Assembly (NCBI GenBank): GCA_038323375.1
Contig: JBBQGV010000025.1
Span: forward strand, 1-64,000
Direction: 5' to 3'
Length of the DNA: 64,000 bases
From: JABWAJ01 sp038323375
Lineage (GTDB): Bacteria; Bacteroidota; Bacteroidia; Chitinophagales; Saprospiraceae
Position 1 is the stretch's first letter; each line of letters starts with the position of its first letter. A program made the translations under genes and the position numbers. Below, one piece after another: positions 32,725-40,713 of the stretch. The notes beneath the pieces are model-generated. The model worked only from the letters and a program-made list of their open reading frames with translations. It did no database searches and was not told the DNA's origin.

Positions 32725-32850
32725 GTGTCTGTTTTTAAAGTCCGATAGCTGCGTTATGTTTAATCCCTCAAAACCGGTCATTTACGCGAGTAAAATCCCG
32801 TTTTAGGGGGATTAAACATGCCTTGCTCTCGAACTTTAAAGAACAGATGC
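32725..32850 (+). repeat. R1 element, copy 6
   Basis: The left end is GTGTCTGTTTTTAAAGTCCG and the right end CTCGAACTTTAAAGAACAGA. The inner stem is TTTAATCCC paired with GGGATTAAA, different bases from copy 1 (TTTTGCCCC/GGGGCAAAA) but still paired. It starts three bases after the fasciclin stop. A GGGACTCTATGGGCAGAC tail matches the spacer after copy 1. Confidence 0.88.
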
Positions 32851-32898
32851 GGGACTCTATGGGCAGACCGTATTTAGAAAAGAGTACAGTTTGAATAA

Positions 32899-32934
32899 GA
32901 AGAGCCATCTCAAATTTTTGGGATGGCTCTTTCA
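32899..32934 (+). terminator. Terminator hairpin, possibly bidirectional
   Basis: AGAGCCATC (32901-32909) pairs with GATGGCTCT (32922-32930) around a 12-nt loop, followed by TTCAATTT on the plus strand. It lies between the fasciclin gene and the convergent SDR gene. The stem is good, the T-run weak. Confidence 0.6.
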
Positions 32935-32978
32935 ATTTCAGGTGTTTTATAGTGTGCAGGCGTTGTATATTTACAAGC

Positions 32979-33749
32979 TTACACCTGAAAAACATTCCCC
33001 CAAAGCTTCTGCCCGCCATCCACATACACCGTTTCTCCGGTGATGTAGTTCGCCATCGGACTGGCGAGGAACAACGTCAACCAGGCGACTTCTTCTACCG
33101 TTCCCAGCCGTTTCATGGGTATCGTGGCTTCGATGCCTTCCACCAATTCCGGCGGATAGTGGTCGAGGCCCGAGCTGCGGATGATGCCCGGCGCCACTGC
33201 ATTGAGGCGGATATTGTATTTGCTCCATTCCACAGCCAAAGACTTGGTGAGGTTGTCTACGCCAGCTCGCGCTGCGCCGGTATGCGACATGCCCGGCACG
33301 CCCCGGTAGATATTGACGATGATGTTGATGATCGTACCCGATTGCTGGGGGATAAAAAACGTTTGAGCCATGATTTGGGTCATGTACCAAGTACCGTTCA
33401 GGTTGTTGTTGATGACGGCGTTCCAGCCTTTTTCGGCAAGGTCTTCCGCCAAAACGGGAAATTGTCCGCCGGCATTGTTGATGAGGAGGTCGAGCCGACC
33501 GGCTTCCGCTTTGATTTTAGCCGCCAAGGCTTGGATTTGATCGGTTTGGCGAATGTCGCATACGGCATACGCACAAGACCCCAGCAGCGCAAGTTTTGCG
33601 TGCGCCGCCACGAGTTTGTCTTCTTTGCGGGAAGCGATGTAAACCCTGGCGCCCAGCTTCAACAGTTGTTCCGCAATGGCATAACCAATGCCGGTTGCGC
33701 CTCCGGTGACTAATGCGGTTTTGTCTTTAAAAAGGTCGGATTGGAACAT
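32979..33749 (-). CDS. SDR-family reductase resembling enoyl-CoA reductases (PECR/DECR type)
   Basis: A 256-residue short-chain dehydrogenase with the NAD(P) motif TGGATGIGYAIAEQL and the structural NNAGGQFP. At the catalytic site the canonical YxxxK is absent; the aligned segment is HTGAARAGVDNLTK, with Thr and Arg in place of Tyr and Lys. This replacement is known from peroxisomal trans-2-enoyl-CoA and 2,4-dienoyl-CoA reductases, which share the AARAGV.NLTKSLAVEW sequence. A role in unsaturated acyl-CoA reduction is inferred, in keeping with nearby lipid genes. The start at 33749 is chosen at MFQSDLFKDKTALVTGG. Confidence 0.8.
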   Translation of the reverse strand: MFQSDLFKDKTALVTGGATGIGYAIAEQLLKLGARVYIASRKEDKLVAAHAKLALLGSCAYAVCDIRQTDQIQALAAKIKAEAGRLDLLINNAGGQFPVLAEDLAEKGWNAVINNNLNGTWYMTQIMAQTFFIPQQSGTIINIIVNIYRGVPGMSHTGAARAGVDNLTKSLAVEWSKYNIRLNAVAPGIIRSSGLDHYPPELVEGIEATIPMKRLGTVEEVAWLTLFLASPMANYITGETVYVDGGQKLWGNVFQV

Positions 33750-33899
33750 ATTGTCTTTATTAATATAAAATTGGGAGGAAGACACGGATTTATAAACTAT
33801 GCAAAAGCGCATATTGTTTCCTGCACAACTTGTCCCGGGCAGCGGGAGGGCGCTAAGGGTACGCCAAGCGAGGCACCCTCCTTAGCTCCAGTATGTCCC

Positions 33900-34020
33900 G
33901 TGTCTGCTCTTTAGCGTTCGATAGCAAGGCTTGCGAAGGCCCAAAATCGGAGTTTACTCGTGTAAATGGCGGGTTTTTGGGCCGAGTACAACGCCGCTAT
34001 CGGGCTTTACAACCGAGACA
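33900..34020 (-). repeat. R1 element, copy 7 (inverted)
   Basis: It is in reverse orientation relative to copies 1-6: it begins GTGTCTGCTCTTTAGCGTTC and ends near CCGAGACA. The core pairs GGCCCAAAA with TTTTTGGGCC. The last bases touch the stop codon (34021) of the minus-strand acetyltransferase gene. The 60 bp before it (33838-33895) hold a GGGCGCTAAGGGTACGCC hairpin fragment related to the 16055 repeat. Confidence 0.83.
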
Positions 34021-34578
34021 TTAGTAGGTCATCCATTCCTCTGACAGCAAAGCAAACAAATACTCATCGCGCCAGGCGCCCTGGTTCCAAAAACTTTTGA
34101 TCGTTTTTCCTTCCCTACGCATGCGGAGGCTTTCCAGCAGCCGGATAGTGGCGTGGTTTTCCGTATCCGTAATTGCTACAATGCGGTGGATTTGTTTTTC
34201 CCAAAAGAGCCAGGCAAAAATGCCGGACAAAGCTTCTTGGGCATATCCCTTTTTTCGAAAATCCGCAGCTATGGTAAATCCGATTTCAACCATGCGTGGA
34301 TCGTAATCCTGGGGCCGGATACCGATGTCGCCGATGAGTTTATTGCTTGCATTTTCTACAATCCCGAGTTGTATCCAGTGTCCTGCCTGGCCGAAGAGGT
34401 TATTTTTCTGGCGGTCAACATAATCCACGGCCTGTTCTAAGGCAGTGAATGGCGAATAGCCCTGCAAAATATTGGCAATGGGATCCGAGCGGTATTCAAA
34501 AAAATCCGTGGCGTCCCGGTTCTCGAAATTCCGGATGGTTACCCGTTTCAGTTTAAGGTGAACTTTACCGTCAGCCAT
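34021..34578 (-). CDS. GNAT acetyltransferase (RimJ/RimL-like)
   Basis: A 185-residue N-acetyltransferase. It opens with LKRVTIRNFENRDATDFFEYRSDP, and the acetyl-CoA-binding motif A is visible as VEIGFTIAADFRKKGYAQEAL (R/Q-x-x-G-x-A pattern KKGYA), followed by HRIVAITDTENHATIRLLESLRMRREG. This is the RimJ/RimL/Spermidine-acetyltransferase branch, which acts on ribosomal protein N-termini or small amines; the substrate cannot be told. It lies between two inverted R1 elements and is transcribed alone. Confidence 0.88.
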   Translation of the reverse strand: MADGKVHLKLKRVTIRNFENRDATDFFEYRSDPIANILQGYSPFTALEQAVDYVDRQKNNLFGQAGHWIQLGIVENASNKLIGDIGIRPQDYDPRMVEIGFTIAADFRKKGYAQEALSGIFAWLFWEKQIHRIVAITDTENHATIRLLESLRMRREGKTIKSFWNQGAWRDEYLFALLSEEWMTY

Positions 34579-34609
34579 CGCGATTATTTATTGTCCGTCC
34601 AGTTAGTAA

Positions 34610-34730
34610 GTGTCTGTCCTTTAGCATTCGAGAGCAAGGCATGCGAAGGCCTCAAAAATGGGAGTTTACCTAAGTAATTGACCATTTTTGGGGCCGAGCA
34701 TAACGCAGCTATCGGATGCTAAAGACACAC
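34610..34730 (-). repeat. R1 element, copy 8 (inverted)
   Basis: It begins GTGTCTGTCCTTTAGCATTC and ends ATCGGATGCTAAAGACACAC. The core stem is GGCCTCAAAAATGG paired with CCATTTTTGGGGCC, longer than in other copies. It ends within two bases of the stop codon of the minus-strand M48 gene (34732). Confidence 0.85.
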
Positions 34731-34731
34731 A

Positions 34732-36219
34732 CTATTTGCCCACTAATTTGATCAGCATCCCTTTGTTAACCTGCGCAGTCAGAGGCATGCCGTTCAGGAT
34801 GGAAAGCTCGTCCATCCGGTTAGCTGGCGTATTGAACGCTTTCAACGCATCCGACAAAGAGCCGTTTTTCTCCACCGTTTTGATGCGGATATGTTCTGGT
34901 TTCCGGTTTATTTTATCCGGATCACTCAAGGTGCGGAAGTATTGCATGGTGCTCAGAAACCGGTTGCTGTAAGTATTGTAATCGGCCTCAGTAGCCACAC
35001 CCAGAAACTGGTAAATCATGCTGTTGTATTGGATCAGATAAGCCAGTACCCGGATTTTAGGTTGTGCCTGCCGGGATTGGCCTTCCGCCTGTTGGGTGGT
35101 TTCCTGCACTTGTTCAGACAACACTTCCATTGCCGGAAAACCGCCCACCGTGACTTGCTTCGAGCTAAGTTGCTTGAGTTTATAGTTGGTCAGCAGCGCC
35201 CGGGAAGCGGCATCTAAAGTTTTTTCCTGGGCTAAATTCATGATCATCAGCGCTTTTCCGTCTTTCGGTGCCATTTGAACCTGTTGCGGCGAATTGGCCA
35301 ACTGCCAGCCCTGGGGCACCGGAAACTGAAACTTCAGTTCCGGGTGGTAGAAATTATCGTTTTCGACGTATCCCTGGCGTGGATCTTCTCCATAAACCAA
35401 GCCGTCTATCATGCGCAAATAGCTGTCGCGGTTGACATTAAATTTTTTTCCCGGTGCTTTGCTTTGCAGATCCTTGGCCATTTTCGCAACCTTCACATTC
35501 CGGTCGGCAGGATTGGGGTGGGTGGAAAGGAAAGAAGGAACCCGGCCTTCAGGGCCGCCGCTGAGGCGGTCTAAGGTGTTGAAAAAGCCAGCCATTTCTT
35601 TGGCGTCGTAACCGATCTGGGTCGAGTATTCCACGCCAAGTTTGTCCGACTGGCTTTCGTCGTCGCGGCCAAACTTGAGAAAAAGCAACTGCGCGCCAGT
35701 GCCGGCTACATCTGCAAACTGTTGAAAATCCTTTGAGACGACCATGCCCAGCATCAATCCGGCAGACACTAAGATTTGTTTACTTTGCTGAGAAGCCCCG
35801 TGCCGTGCCGTAATGTGCCCTATTTCGTGCCCCAATACCCCTGCAAATTCAGCTTCGTTGTTGAAATGCGCCATGATTCCGCGCGTGAAATAGACAAAAC
35901 CTCCGGGCAAGGCAAATGCATTCACAACCGGAGAATCCAGGATCTGAAACTTGTATTTCAAGCCCGGGCGGTGCGAAATGCGCGCCATGCCCTGGCCTTT
36001 GTCGTTGATAAACTTTTGCAAAGCCGCGTTTTCGTAGGCGCCAAACTCCGCAATAATACTGGGATTGGCTTCTACCCCCAGCGCTACTTCCTGATCTTCA
36101 GACATGAACATCAGTTCTTTTTTTCCGGTTACCGGGTTTACAGCGCAGGAATCGGCCATCAGCAGGAAAAGCAATAGCCAAAGGTATGGACGCAGGGAAA
36201 AAGCGAGGAGAGTTTTCAT
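34732..36219 (-). CDS. M48-family metallopeptidase lipoprotein
   Basis: A 495-residue protein with an N-terminal signal ending ADSC (probable lipoprotein Cys). The M48 zinc motif is HEIGH (in GVLGHEIGHITARHGA, about residues 139-145) and the third ligand lies in DDESQSDKLGVEYS. A family stretch NAFALPGGFVYFTRG precedes it. After the peptidase domain come two beta-rich regions; the last 60 residues (RIKTVEKNGSLSDALKAF...LSILNGM) resemble a LysM-like module. BepA/YcaL-type proteins of this layout degrade or refold outer-membrane proteins in the periplasm. It is transcribed alone. Confidence 0.87.
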   Translation of the reverse strand: MKTLLAFSLRPYLWLLLFLLMADSCAVNPVTGKKELMFMSEDQEVALGVEANPSIIAEFGAYENAALQKFINDKGQGMARISHRPGLKYKFQILDSPVVNAFALPGGFVYFTRGIMAHFNNEAEFAGVLGHEIGHITARHGASQQSKQILVSAGLMLGMVVSKDFQQFADVAGTGAQLLFLKFGRDDESQSDKLGVEYSTQIGYDAKEMAGFFNTLDRLSGGPEGRVPSFLSTHPNPADRNVKVAKMAKDLQSKAPGKKFNVNRDSYLRMIDGLVYGEDPRQGYVENDNFYHPELKFQFPVPQGWQLANSPQQVQMAPKDGKALMIMNLAQEKTLDAASRALLTNYKLKQLSSKQVTVGGFPAMEVLSEQVQETTQQAEGQSRQAQPKIRVLAYLIQYNSMIYQFLGVATEADYNTYSNRFLSTMQYFRTLSDPDKINRKPEHIRIKTVEKNGSLSDALKAFNTPANRMDELSILNGMPLTAQVNKGMLIKLVGK

Positions 36220-36308
36220 AAGTATGCAATTCTAATTGGTACAATAGATATAAACGTGGGAAGAAGTTACATTGTTTAGTACAGCCTGACCAGGAGGATT
36301 TACAAAAA

Positions 36309-36692
36309 TCAGGCGCTTGTTCGGGCGAGCTTCATCATCCAATAGGTTTCAAAAACTGTAAAAACTAAGTAAGAAACAAAAAACGGGAGCAAAAACCACT
36401 TGGATTCGGGTTGCATGATCTTATGGTAGGCCACGATAATGATGGCGCAGGCCAGCATTTTTGTCATGGTGAACCCCAAAACGGTATTCGTGAACGCATT
36501 TTTATTGGCGTTTGCGGCAGAACGCCTTCCGGAGAGGAAGATAAACGCGCTAAGCGCGATGAAAAACAACAAACCCAGCCAGGAAAGCATCGCATGCGGT
36601 CGAACCTGAGGCATGCGGTTGATCAAAAAAAGACCTGCCGCAGCAAGGGCGGATAAGATGGCCAACTGAAGGAAAAAACCTTTGCTCGTCAT
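36309..36692 (-). CDS. Small membrane protein, AtpI-like position
   Basis: A 127-residue protein with four predicted membrane segments (about 8-25, 34-53, 70-89, 99-121). It overlaps the AtpZ-like gene by 4 bp. In Bacteroidota the bactofilin, AtpZ and an AtpI-like membrane gene usually precede the ATP synthase a-subunit gene atpB, and this gene is in the AtpI slot. Here the next gene is the M48 peptidase on the same strand and no atp gene follows. The function as an ATP-synthase assembly factor is therefore from context. Confidence 0.6.
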   Translation of the reverse strand: MTSKGFFLQLAILSALAAAGLFLINRMPQVRPHAMLSWLGLLFFIALSAFIFLSGRRSAANANKNAFTNTVLGFTMTKMLACAIIIVAYHKIMQPESKWFLLPFFVSYLVFTVFETYWMMKLARTSA

Positions 36693-36943
36693 GGACGCCG
36701 GATTAAATCTTTAAGCACAGAATACAGGGCCAGGAAGATTGAAAACAAAGCCAGGGCAACCGTAAAATAAGGTTTTGACGTTTGTAAGCGTTCGTCTAAC
36801 TTTTTCCCGCCCCAGGTTCCGATCAGGATGATGATGCCCATTTGAAAGACCATTCCCGAATACTTCATGTAATCGCGGCCCTTTGCTTCAACATCTTTTT
36901 TGTCAGGATCAGACTCCTGCGGGCTGGGTTTCTCTTGTTGCAC
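36689..36943 (-). CDS. AtpZ/AtpI-family protein
   Basis: An 84-residue protein with a charged N-terminus and two membrane helices (YMKYSGMVFQMGIIILIGTWGG and KPYFTVALALFSIFLALYSV) separated by GKKLDERLQT. That is the AtpZ/ATP-synthase protein I pattern; these proteins help assemble the c-ring or import Mg2+. Its 5' end overlaps the 3' end of the bactofilin gene by 35 bp in another frame, and its 3' end overlaps the following membrane-protein gene by 4 bp, so the three form one transcription unit. Confidence 0.8.
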   Translation of the reverse strand: MQQEKPSPQESDPDKKDVEAKGRDYMKYSGMVFQMGIIILIGTWGGKKLDERLQTSKPYFTVALALFSIFLALYSVLKDLIRRP

Positions 36944-37391
36944 CTGTACTTTCTTTGCCAGCGCCTACGCTGCTGCCCGGCGTTATTTTTTTACCGCCTT
37001 CCATGGAGCAGGTTACATTAAATACGGCACCCGATTGAACAATCAATTTTCCGGTCGTAACATCGCCGGTGATTTGAGCTGTTTCGCGCACATTGAGCAA
37101 TTCCGTTACGATCAATACCCCGTCAAACTTACCTTCGATGACGGCATTCTGGCATTTTACTTCGCCTTCAATCTGACCGGTTGGCCCGATGATGACTTTG
37201 GCATCGCAAAACAGCTTGCCTTTGATGGCACCGTCTACCCGGATATCGCTGTCGGCTTTGATGGTTCCCTCAACGGTCGTGCCTTGTACCAAACTGTTGA
37301 GCGCATGAGAAGAGGAGGACGAAGGAGAAGCTGGTGTTCCGTTCTTACTTTTGGTTGCTTCTTTGCTGTTATTGCTGCCAAACATAGCCAT
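36909..37391 (-). CDS. Bactofilin-family polymer-forming protein
   Basis: A 160-residue protein. After a Ser/Lys-rich N-terminal tail (about residues 1-28), the right-handed beta-helix core has repeated hydrophobic-Gly steps (VEGTIKADSDIRVDGAIKGKLFCDAKVIIGPTG, IEGEVKCQNAVIEGKFDGVL, ITGDVTTGKLIVQSGAVF). Bactofilins polymerise without nucleotides on the inner face of the membrane and organise wall enzymes. The start at 37391 (MAMFGSNNS) is chosen over an upstream ATG with no family sequence. It is the first gene of the unit with AtpZ. Confidence 0.88.
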   Translation of the reverse strand: MAMFGSNNSKEATKSKNGTPASPSSSSSHALNSLVQGTTVEGTIKADSDIRVDGAIKGKLFCDAKVIIGPTGQIEGEVKCQNAVIEGKFDGVLIVTELLNVRETAQITGDVTTGKLIVQSGAVFNVTCSMEGGKKITPGSSVGAGKESTGATRETQPAGV

Positions 37392-37630
37392 AGCGCTTGA
37401 GTTTTTGTGGAAAATGTATTTTTTAAGATGTTGTCCGCTCCATATACGGAGCATGTCAATAGAAAGTTACAATTAATTTCCGTCATAGTTGTCTTGGCAA
37501 GGTACGCCTTTTGAGTGAAATTATTGCGCCCAAATGCAATTTTTAAGGAAAAGTTCCTACCATTGACTACCCTGGATCTTTTGGTTTTTCAGATGTCTTA
37601 ACCAAAAACACACACCCCATTGTAATACAA

Positions 37631-37667
37631 AAAACCCTGTGAAGCAAACACTTCACAGGGTTTTTCA
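37631..37667 (-). terminator. Strong bidirectional terminator
   Basis: AAAACCCTGTGAAG and CTTCACAGGGTTTTT form a perfect 14-bp stem around a 6-nt loop, with A-runs on one side and T-runs on the other. It lies 20 bp past the PorP/SprF gene on the minus strand and could also stop rightward transcription. Confidence 0.88.
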
Positions 37668-37688
37668 GACAAAAAATGCTGTGTCGGA

Positions 37689-38741
37689 TCAGAAGTTTGG
37701 GCAGTACACGCCGCGCCTTTCCGGACCGCAAATTTTATAGATCAGTGCAAATTCAAAACCCCCGTTTGAGTTGGTGGCTGGTTTTAGCGGCGACACGTTG
37801 ATGTCGTAGCTGAACCCGAGGCTGAAGTTGTCGTAATCGAAACGCGTAGACAAGATGGCTGCGTCGTTCAACACGCCGGTTTCAATCTTGTTGGAAATGC
37901 GCGTCCACAGACCAAATTGGAATGCCTGGTAGTTCTGGCGGCTGCCCAAAAGGAATTTAAAGCCGGTACCCGCGTTCACCTGGAAAGAAGGACCCTGGCT
38001 CATGACGATTACGCCCGGCGTGATACCAAAGCGGTCGCCCATCATAAATTCACCGCCGGCGTGAACCGTGAAACGGCTGTAAAGCAGGTCTTCGCCATCG
38101 CTGTCAAAAGACTGGTTGGCGCGGTTGAGGTGGTGGAAAGCACCCCCGAGGTAAAGGTTGTTGTCTTTGTCAAAAACCATAAACCACAGCAAACCCGCTG
38201 CCATATCTGCAAAAATGAAATTATCGCGATCAAAACCGGTTTCCAGCGTTTCCAGGTTAGGATCGAAACCGCCCTCTCCATCGTGCTGGGTGCCCCAACG
38301 CAATTTCAGGAAGTCAATGCTGCGCTGTGCCACGCCGCCTTCCGCACCAAAAACGAGGTAATGGCCATCGTTGCGGCCACCGCCCATTTTTTTGCTGTAA
38401 GACAGGGATAATTTCCCGGTCAGCGTTGCGAAATTAGCTTCACCGGCGCGGTCGCCCCAAAACGTGCCCCCAACGCCGAAGTAGTCGTTGCGGCCCACCG
38501 GTACGCGCTGGTCGTAGGAAACGGAATACGTACTAAATGCATTGCTGCGCAGCGCACTGGCCCACTGGTTGCGGTAGTTTGCTGCCAGGCGGATGTTGCA
38601 ATTCATGACGCCGGTCATCGCCGGATTGAGGTTCAGCGGCGACATATAGAATTGCGAAAAGTGAATGTCCTGCGCATTGAGCGAAGACAACCCTACCATC
38701 ATAACGAGGCAGGCGATCCAGAGCGATTGAACTTTCTTCAT
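37689..38741 (-). CDS. PorP/SprF family type IX secretion outer-membrane protein
   Basis: A 350-residue protein with a signal peptide (MKKVQSLWIACLVMMVGLSSLNAQ) and the hallmark QDIHFSQFYMSPLNLNPAMTG motif at the mature N-terminus. Alternating beta strands follow to a C-terminal FDYDNFSLGFSYDIN...FALIYKI pattern. PorP/SprF proteins tether or guide secreted adhesins with CHU_C domains to the T9SS. The start at 38741 opens the signal peptide. It is transcribed alone with a strong terminator. The nearest CHU_C domain in the window is the broken one at 13022. Confidence 0.92.
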   Translation of the reverse strand: MKKVQSLWIACLVMMVGLSSLNAQDIHFSQFYMSPLNLNPAMTGVMNCNIRLAANYRNQWASALRSNAFSTYSVSYDQRVPVGRNDYFGVGGTFWGDRAGEANFATLTGKLSLSYSKKMGGGRNDGHYLVFGAEGGVAQRSIDFLKLRWGTQHDGEGGFDPNLETLETGFDRDNFIFADMAAGLLWFMVFDKDNNLYLGGAFHHLNRANQSFDSDGEDLLYSRFTVHAGGEFMMGDRFGITPGVIVMSQGPSFQVNAGTGFKFLLGSRQNYQAFQFGLWTRISNKIETGVLNDAAILSTRFDYDNFSLGFSYDINVSPLKPATNSNGGFEFALIYKICGPERRGVYCPNF

Positions 38742-39072
38742 AAAGAGAGGTGGTTTGTAAAACACTGCTTCGATAAAAGATTTTTTTAAACCTGTGAAAC
38801 GGGGTACAATATTAAGGAATGTCGCTGAAACGAAAGCACATTTAATTGTTAAAATCCCATTTCGACGATTTCCAGAACTTTGCCCGATAAGGGTGGAGAC
38901 ACTCGCCAAGGCATAAACGCTGCCTCGTTAATCAATATTATTCTGCTTCGTTTTGCTAACGAAACAAGCTGATAAAGGGAACCGAAAGGGTGTAGATGGG
39001 GCAAATATAGGAATTCCAGGGAAGGTTGTAGCGAAACCGTAAAAATTTCACTGCTTTCTGCTTATGGCCTGC
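38742..39072. other. Gene-free 331-bp interval
   Basis: This gap upstream of the PorP/SprF gene holds no coding frame that I can support, no repeat from the families in this window and no tRNA-like fold. It should contain the PorP promoter and the 3' end of the sigma-factor partner transcript. Confidence 0.5.
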
Positions 39073-39969
39073 TCATCCGCCCTTAGGATCGCTCATCCGC
39101 TTCAGGAATTTCCGCGCTTTTTCCTGACAGGCATGGCCGTCGTCGTCGGCAATTTTGCGGGCATTGGCCTGACTGGTCTTTGGCTGGCCACTTTGCAGGT
39201 AAGCAAGTACCAGGCGCCACTCGGCTTGTTCCGCATACAGGTAGTCGGGCCTGTCGGCGACGGTTTTCAAAAACCGTATGGCTTTTCCAAATGTCCCCTG
39301 CTCATAGTGAGCCAGGCCCTGGTAGTACTGCGCATCTAAGTAGCGCGGGGATTCGGCAGAGATCGTGCGGAGGCGGGTCAGCCCTTGTGCAAAACGGCGC
39401 TCGTGCAGGTCGAACAAGGCAGAATCGAGCACGTCCCTGAGGGTGTCATTGCCGCGCAGGTTGCCGGTTGGGAAAAGTGCAGGTTCGCTGAAATCGGCGG
39501 CTATGGCGAGGTACTTTCGGGTTTGGCCGGATATCTTTGGAGCCGACTTCGGCGATGGCGAGAGAACGGCAGGCGTATCAGCAGGCAGTACCGGTGGCGC
39601 TGTTTCGGCGATGGGCTGCTCATCGGGTTGCCGGGATGTTTTCGGAGCGTCCGGTTCCTTGTCTTGTCCGAAGGGCAGAATCATCCAAAGCACGGCAATC
39701 ACCAGCATCATTCCGGCAATGCCAAACAGGACGCGGTAGCGGCGTAAGAAAGCATCCTGGATTGGGTGCTGTTTTTGCCAATCGCGTAGCTTAGCGCGGA
39801 CACGGTCTTCCACGAGGACTTGCAGCGCGGCATGTTCGTGCTGTTGACTGGCGAACTGGCTTGCCAATGCGGAATCTTCGGCCAATCGGGACTCGAAGGC
39901 GGCGCGCTCAGTGCCGGACATTTGCCCCAACAGGTAACGCTCTATCGTATGGTAAGTAGCATCGTCCAT
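39073..39969 (-). CDS. Membrane-anchored TPR-like partner of the sigma factor
   Basis: A 298-residue protein. An acidic N-terminal segment (DDATYHTIERYLLGQMSGTERAAFESRL) resembles anti-sigma zinc-finger-type sequences without the His/Cys set. A single membrane helix lies at about 79-98 (FGIAGMMLVIAVLWMILPF), then a Pro-rich linker, then TPR-like helices (about 170-290, including RYLDAQYYQGLAHYEQGTFGKAIRFL). The start overlaps the sigma gene's stop in a TAATG arrangement. By topology and position it is a probable anti-sigma factor whose TPR part faces the periplasm. It is not proven. Confidence 0.65.
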   Translation of the reverse strand: MDDATYHTIERYLLGQMSGTERAAFESRLAEDSALASQFASQQHEHAALQVLVEDRVRAKLRDWQKQHPIQDAFLRRYRVLFGIAGMMLVIAVLWMILPFGQDKEPDAPKTSRQPDEQPIAETAPPVLPADTPAVLSPSPKSAPKISGQTRKYLAIAADFSEPALFPTGNLRGNDTLRDVLDSALFDLHERRFAQGLTRLRTISAESPRYLDAQYYQGLAHYEQGTFGKAIRFLKTVADRPDYLYAEQAEWRLVLAYLQSGQPKTSQANARKIADDDGHACQEKARKFLKRMSDPKGG

Positions 39970-40574
39970 TATTTTTTCCGGTTCCGGTAATCGTCAAAAA
40001 ATGGTATGTGTTCGATCATTTTTGCAAGTTTTTGACGGCATTGGTGGATTCGCTGCCGGGCGTTGTTGGCGTTTCCAAGTCCAAGGGTGTCAGCGATTTC
40101 GTCCATCGAGTACGCAAGTTTGTACAGACTCAACAGTTCACGGCAGCGTTCGTCCATTTGGCTGAGCAGTTCCCGAAACACAGTTTTTTGCTCGTTTTCG
40201 AGCAACATGCTTTCCGGGTCGGTATCTTCCGCACTCTGAGCCGGCAGCGGTTCATCGCTCCATTCAAGGCGCTGTACGCTGCGGCGGTTGGAGTACCAAC
40301 GCCCGCGGCAAATGCCGATGAAGTAATTTTTCAGGGTGGAGGTGCCCTGGAACTTTCCACCGCGCACATGGTCGTCCAGCACAATGACTGCCTCCTGAAC
40401 GGCATCTTCGGCGTCCTGCACGCCGCCGCCCATGGTTCGGATAGCCCTAAAAGCCAGGTTGCGCCAGCCCGATTCCACAAAAATGAAACGCAGCGCAGCT
40501 TCCCGGTCAGGTTCCGCACCTTTCAATAAGGCAACCAACTGCTCATCCGTATAGGTTAGTTTTCGGAACAACAT
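39969..40574 (-). CDS. ECF-type RNA polymerase sigma factor
   Basis: A 201-residue sigma-70 family protein. Region 2 is at about residues 25-95 (AEDAVQEAVIVLDDHVRGGKF, TLKNYFIGICRGRW) and region 4 at about 130-185 with the recognition helix in YSMDEIADTLGLGNANNARQRIHQCR. It lies divergent from the TPR-CHAT gene with a 139-bp shared upstream region and is translationally coupled to a likely anti-sigma partner. Autoregulation and control of the CHAT operon are plausible because of the shared promoter region; this is inference. Confidence 0.85.
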   Translation of the reverse strand: MLFRKLTYTDEQLVALLKGAEPDREAALRFIFVESGWRNLAFRAIRTMGGGVQDAEDAVQEAVIVLDDHVRGGKFQGTSTLKNYFIGICRGRWYSNRRSVQRLEWSDEPLPAQSAEDTDPESMLLENEQKTVFRELLSQMDERCRELLSLYKLAYSMDEIADTLGLGNANNARQRIHQCRQKLAKMIEHIPFFDDYRNRKK

Positions 40575-40713
40575 GAAGTACAGGTATGCCGCGCGACGTT
40601 ACGACTGCGGGTCGTTTTTTTTGGAAATAAATCAAGAACGTTGCACAAAAGTATGCAAGTACACGGTTTTTTTTAACTTTAGACACTTTTCTGCCTAACC
40701 AAATCCTGTTGCC

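Noticed and set aside
33838..33895. Attenuator for the SDR gene
   Set aside because: The GGGCGCTAAGG hairpin lies upstream of the start but matches a dispersed repeat at 16055 and lacks alternative pairing or a T-run.
38742..39072. Possible tRNA or small RNA in the gap
   Set aside because: No cloverleaf, CCA-end or terminator pattern could be found by eye.
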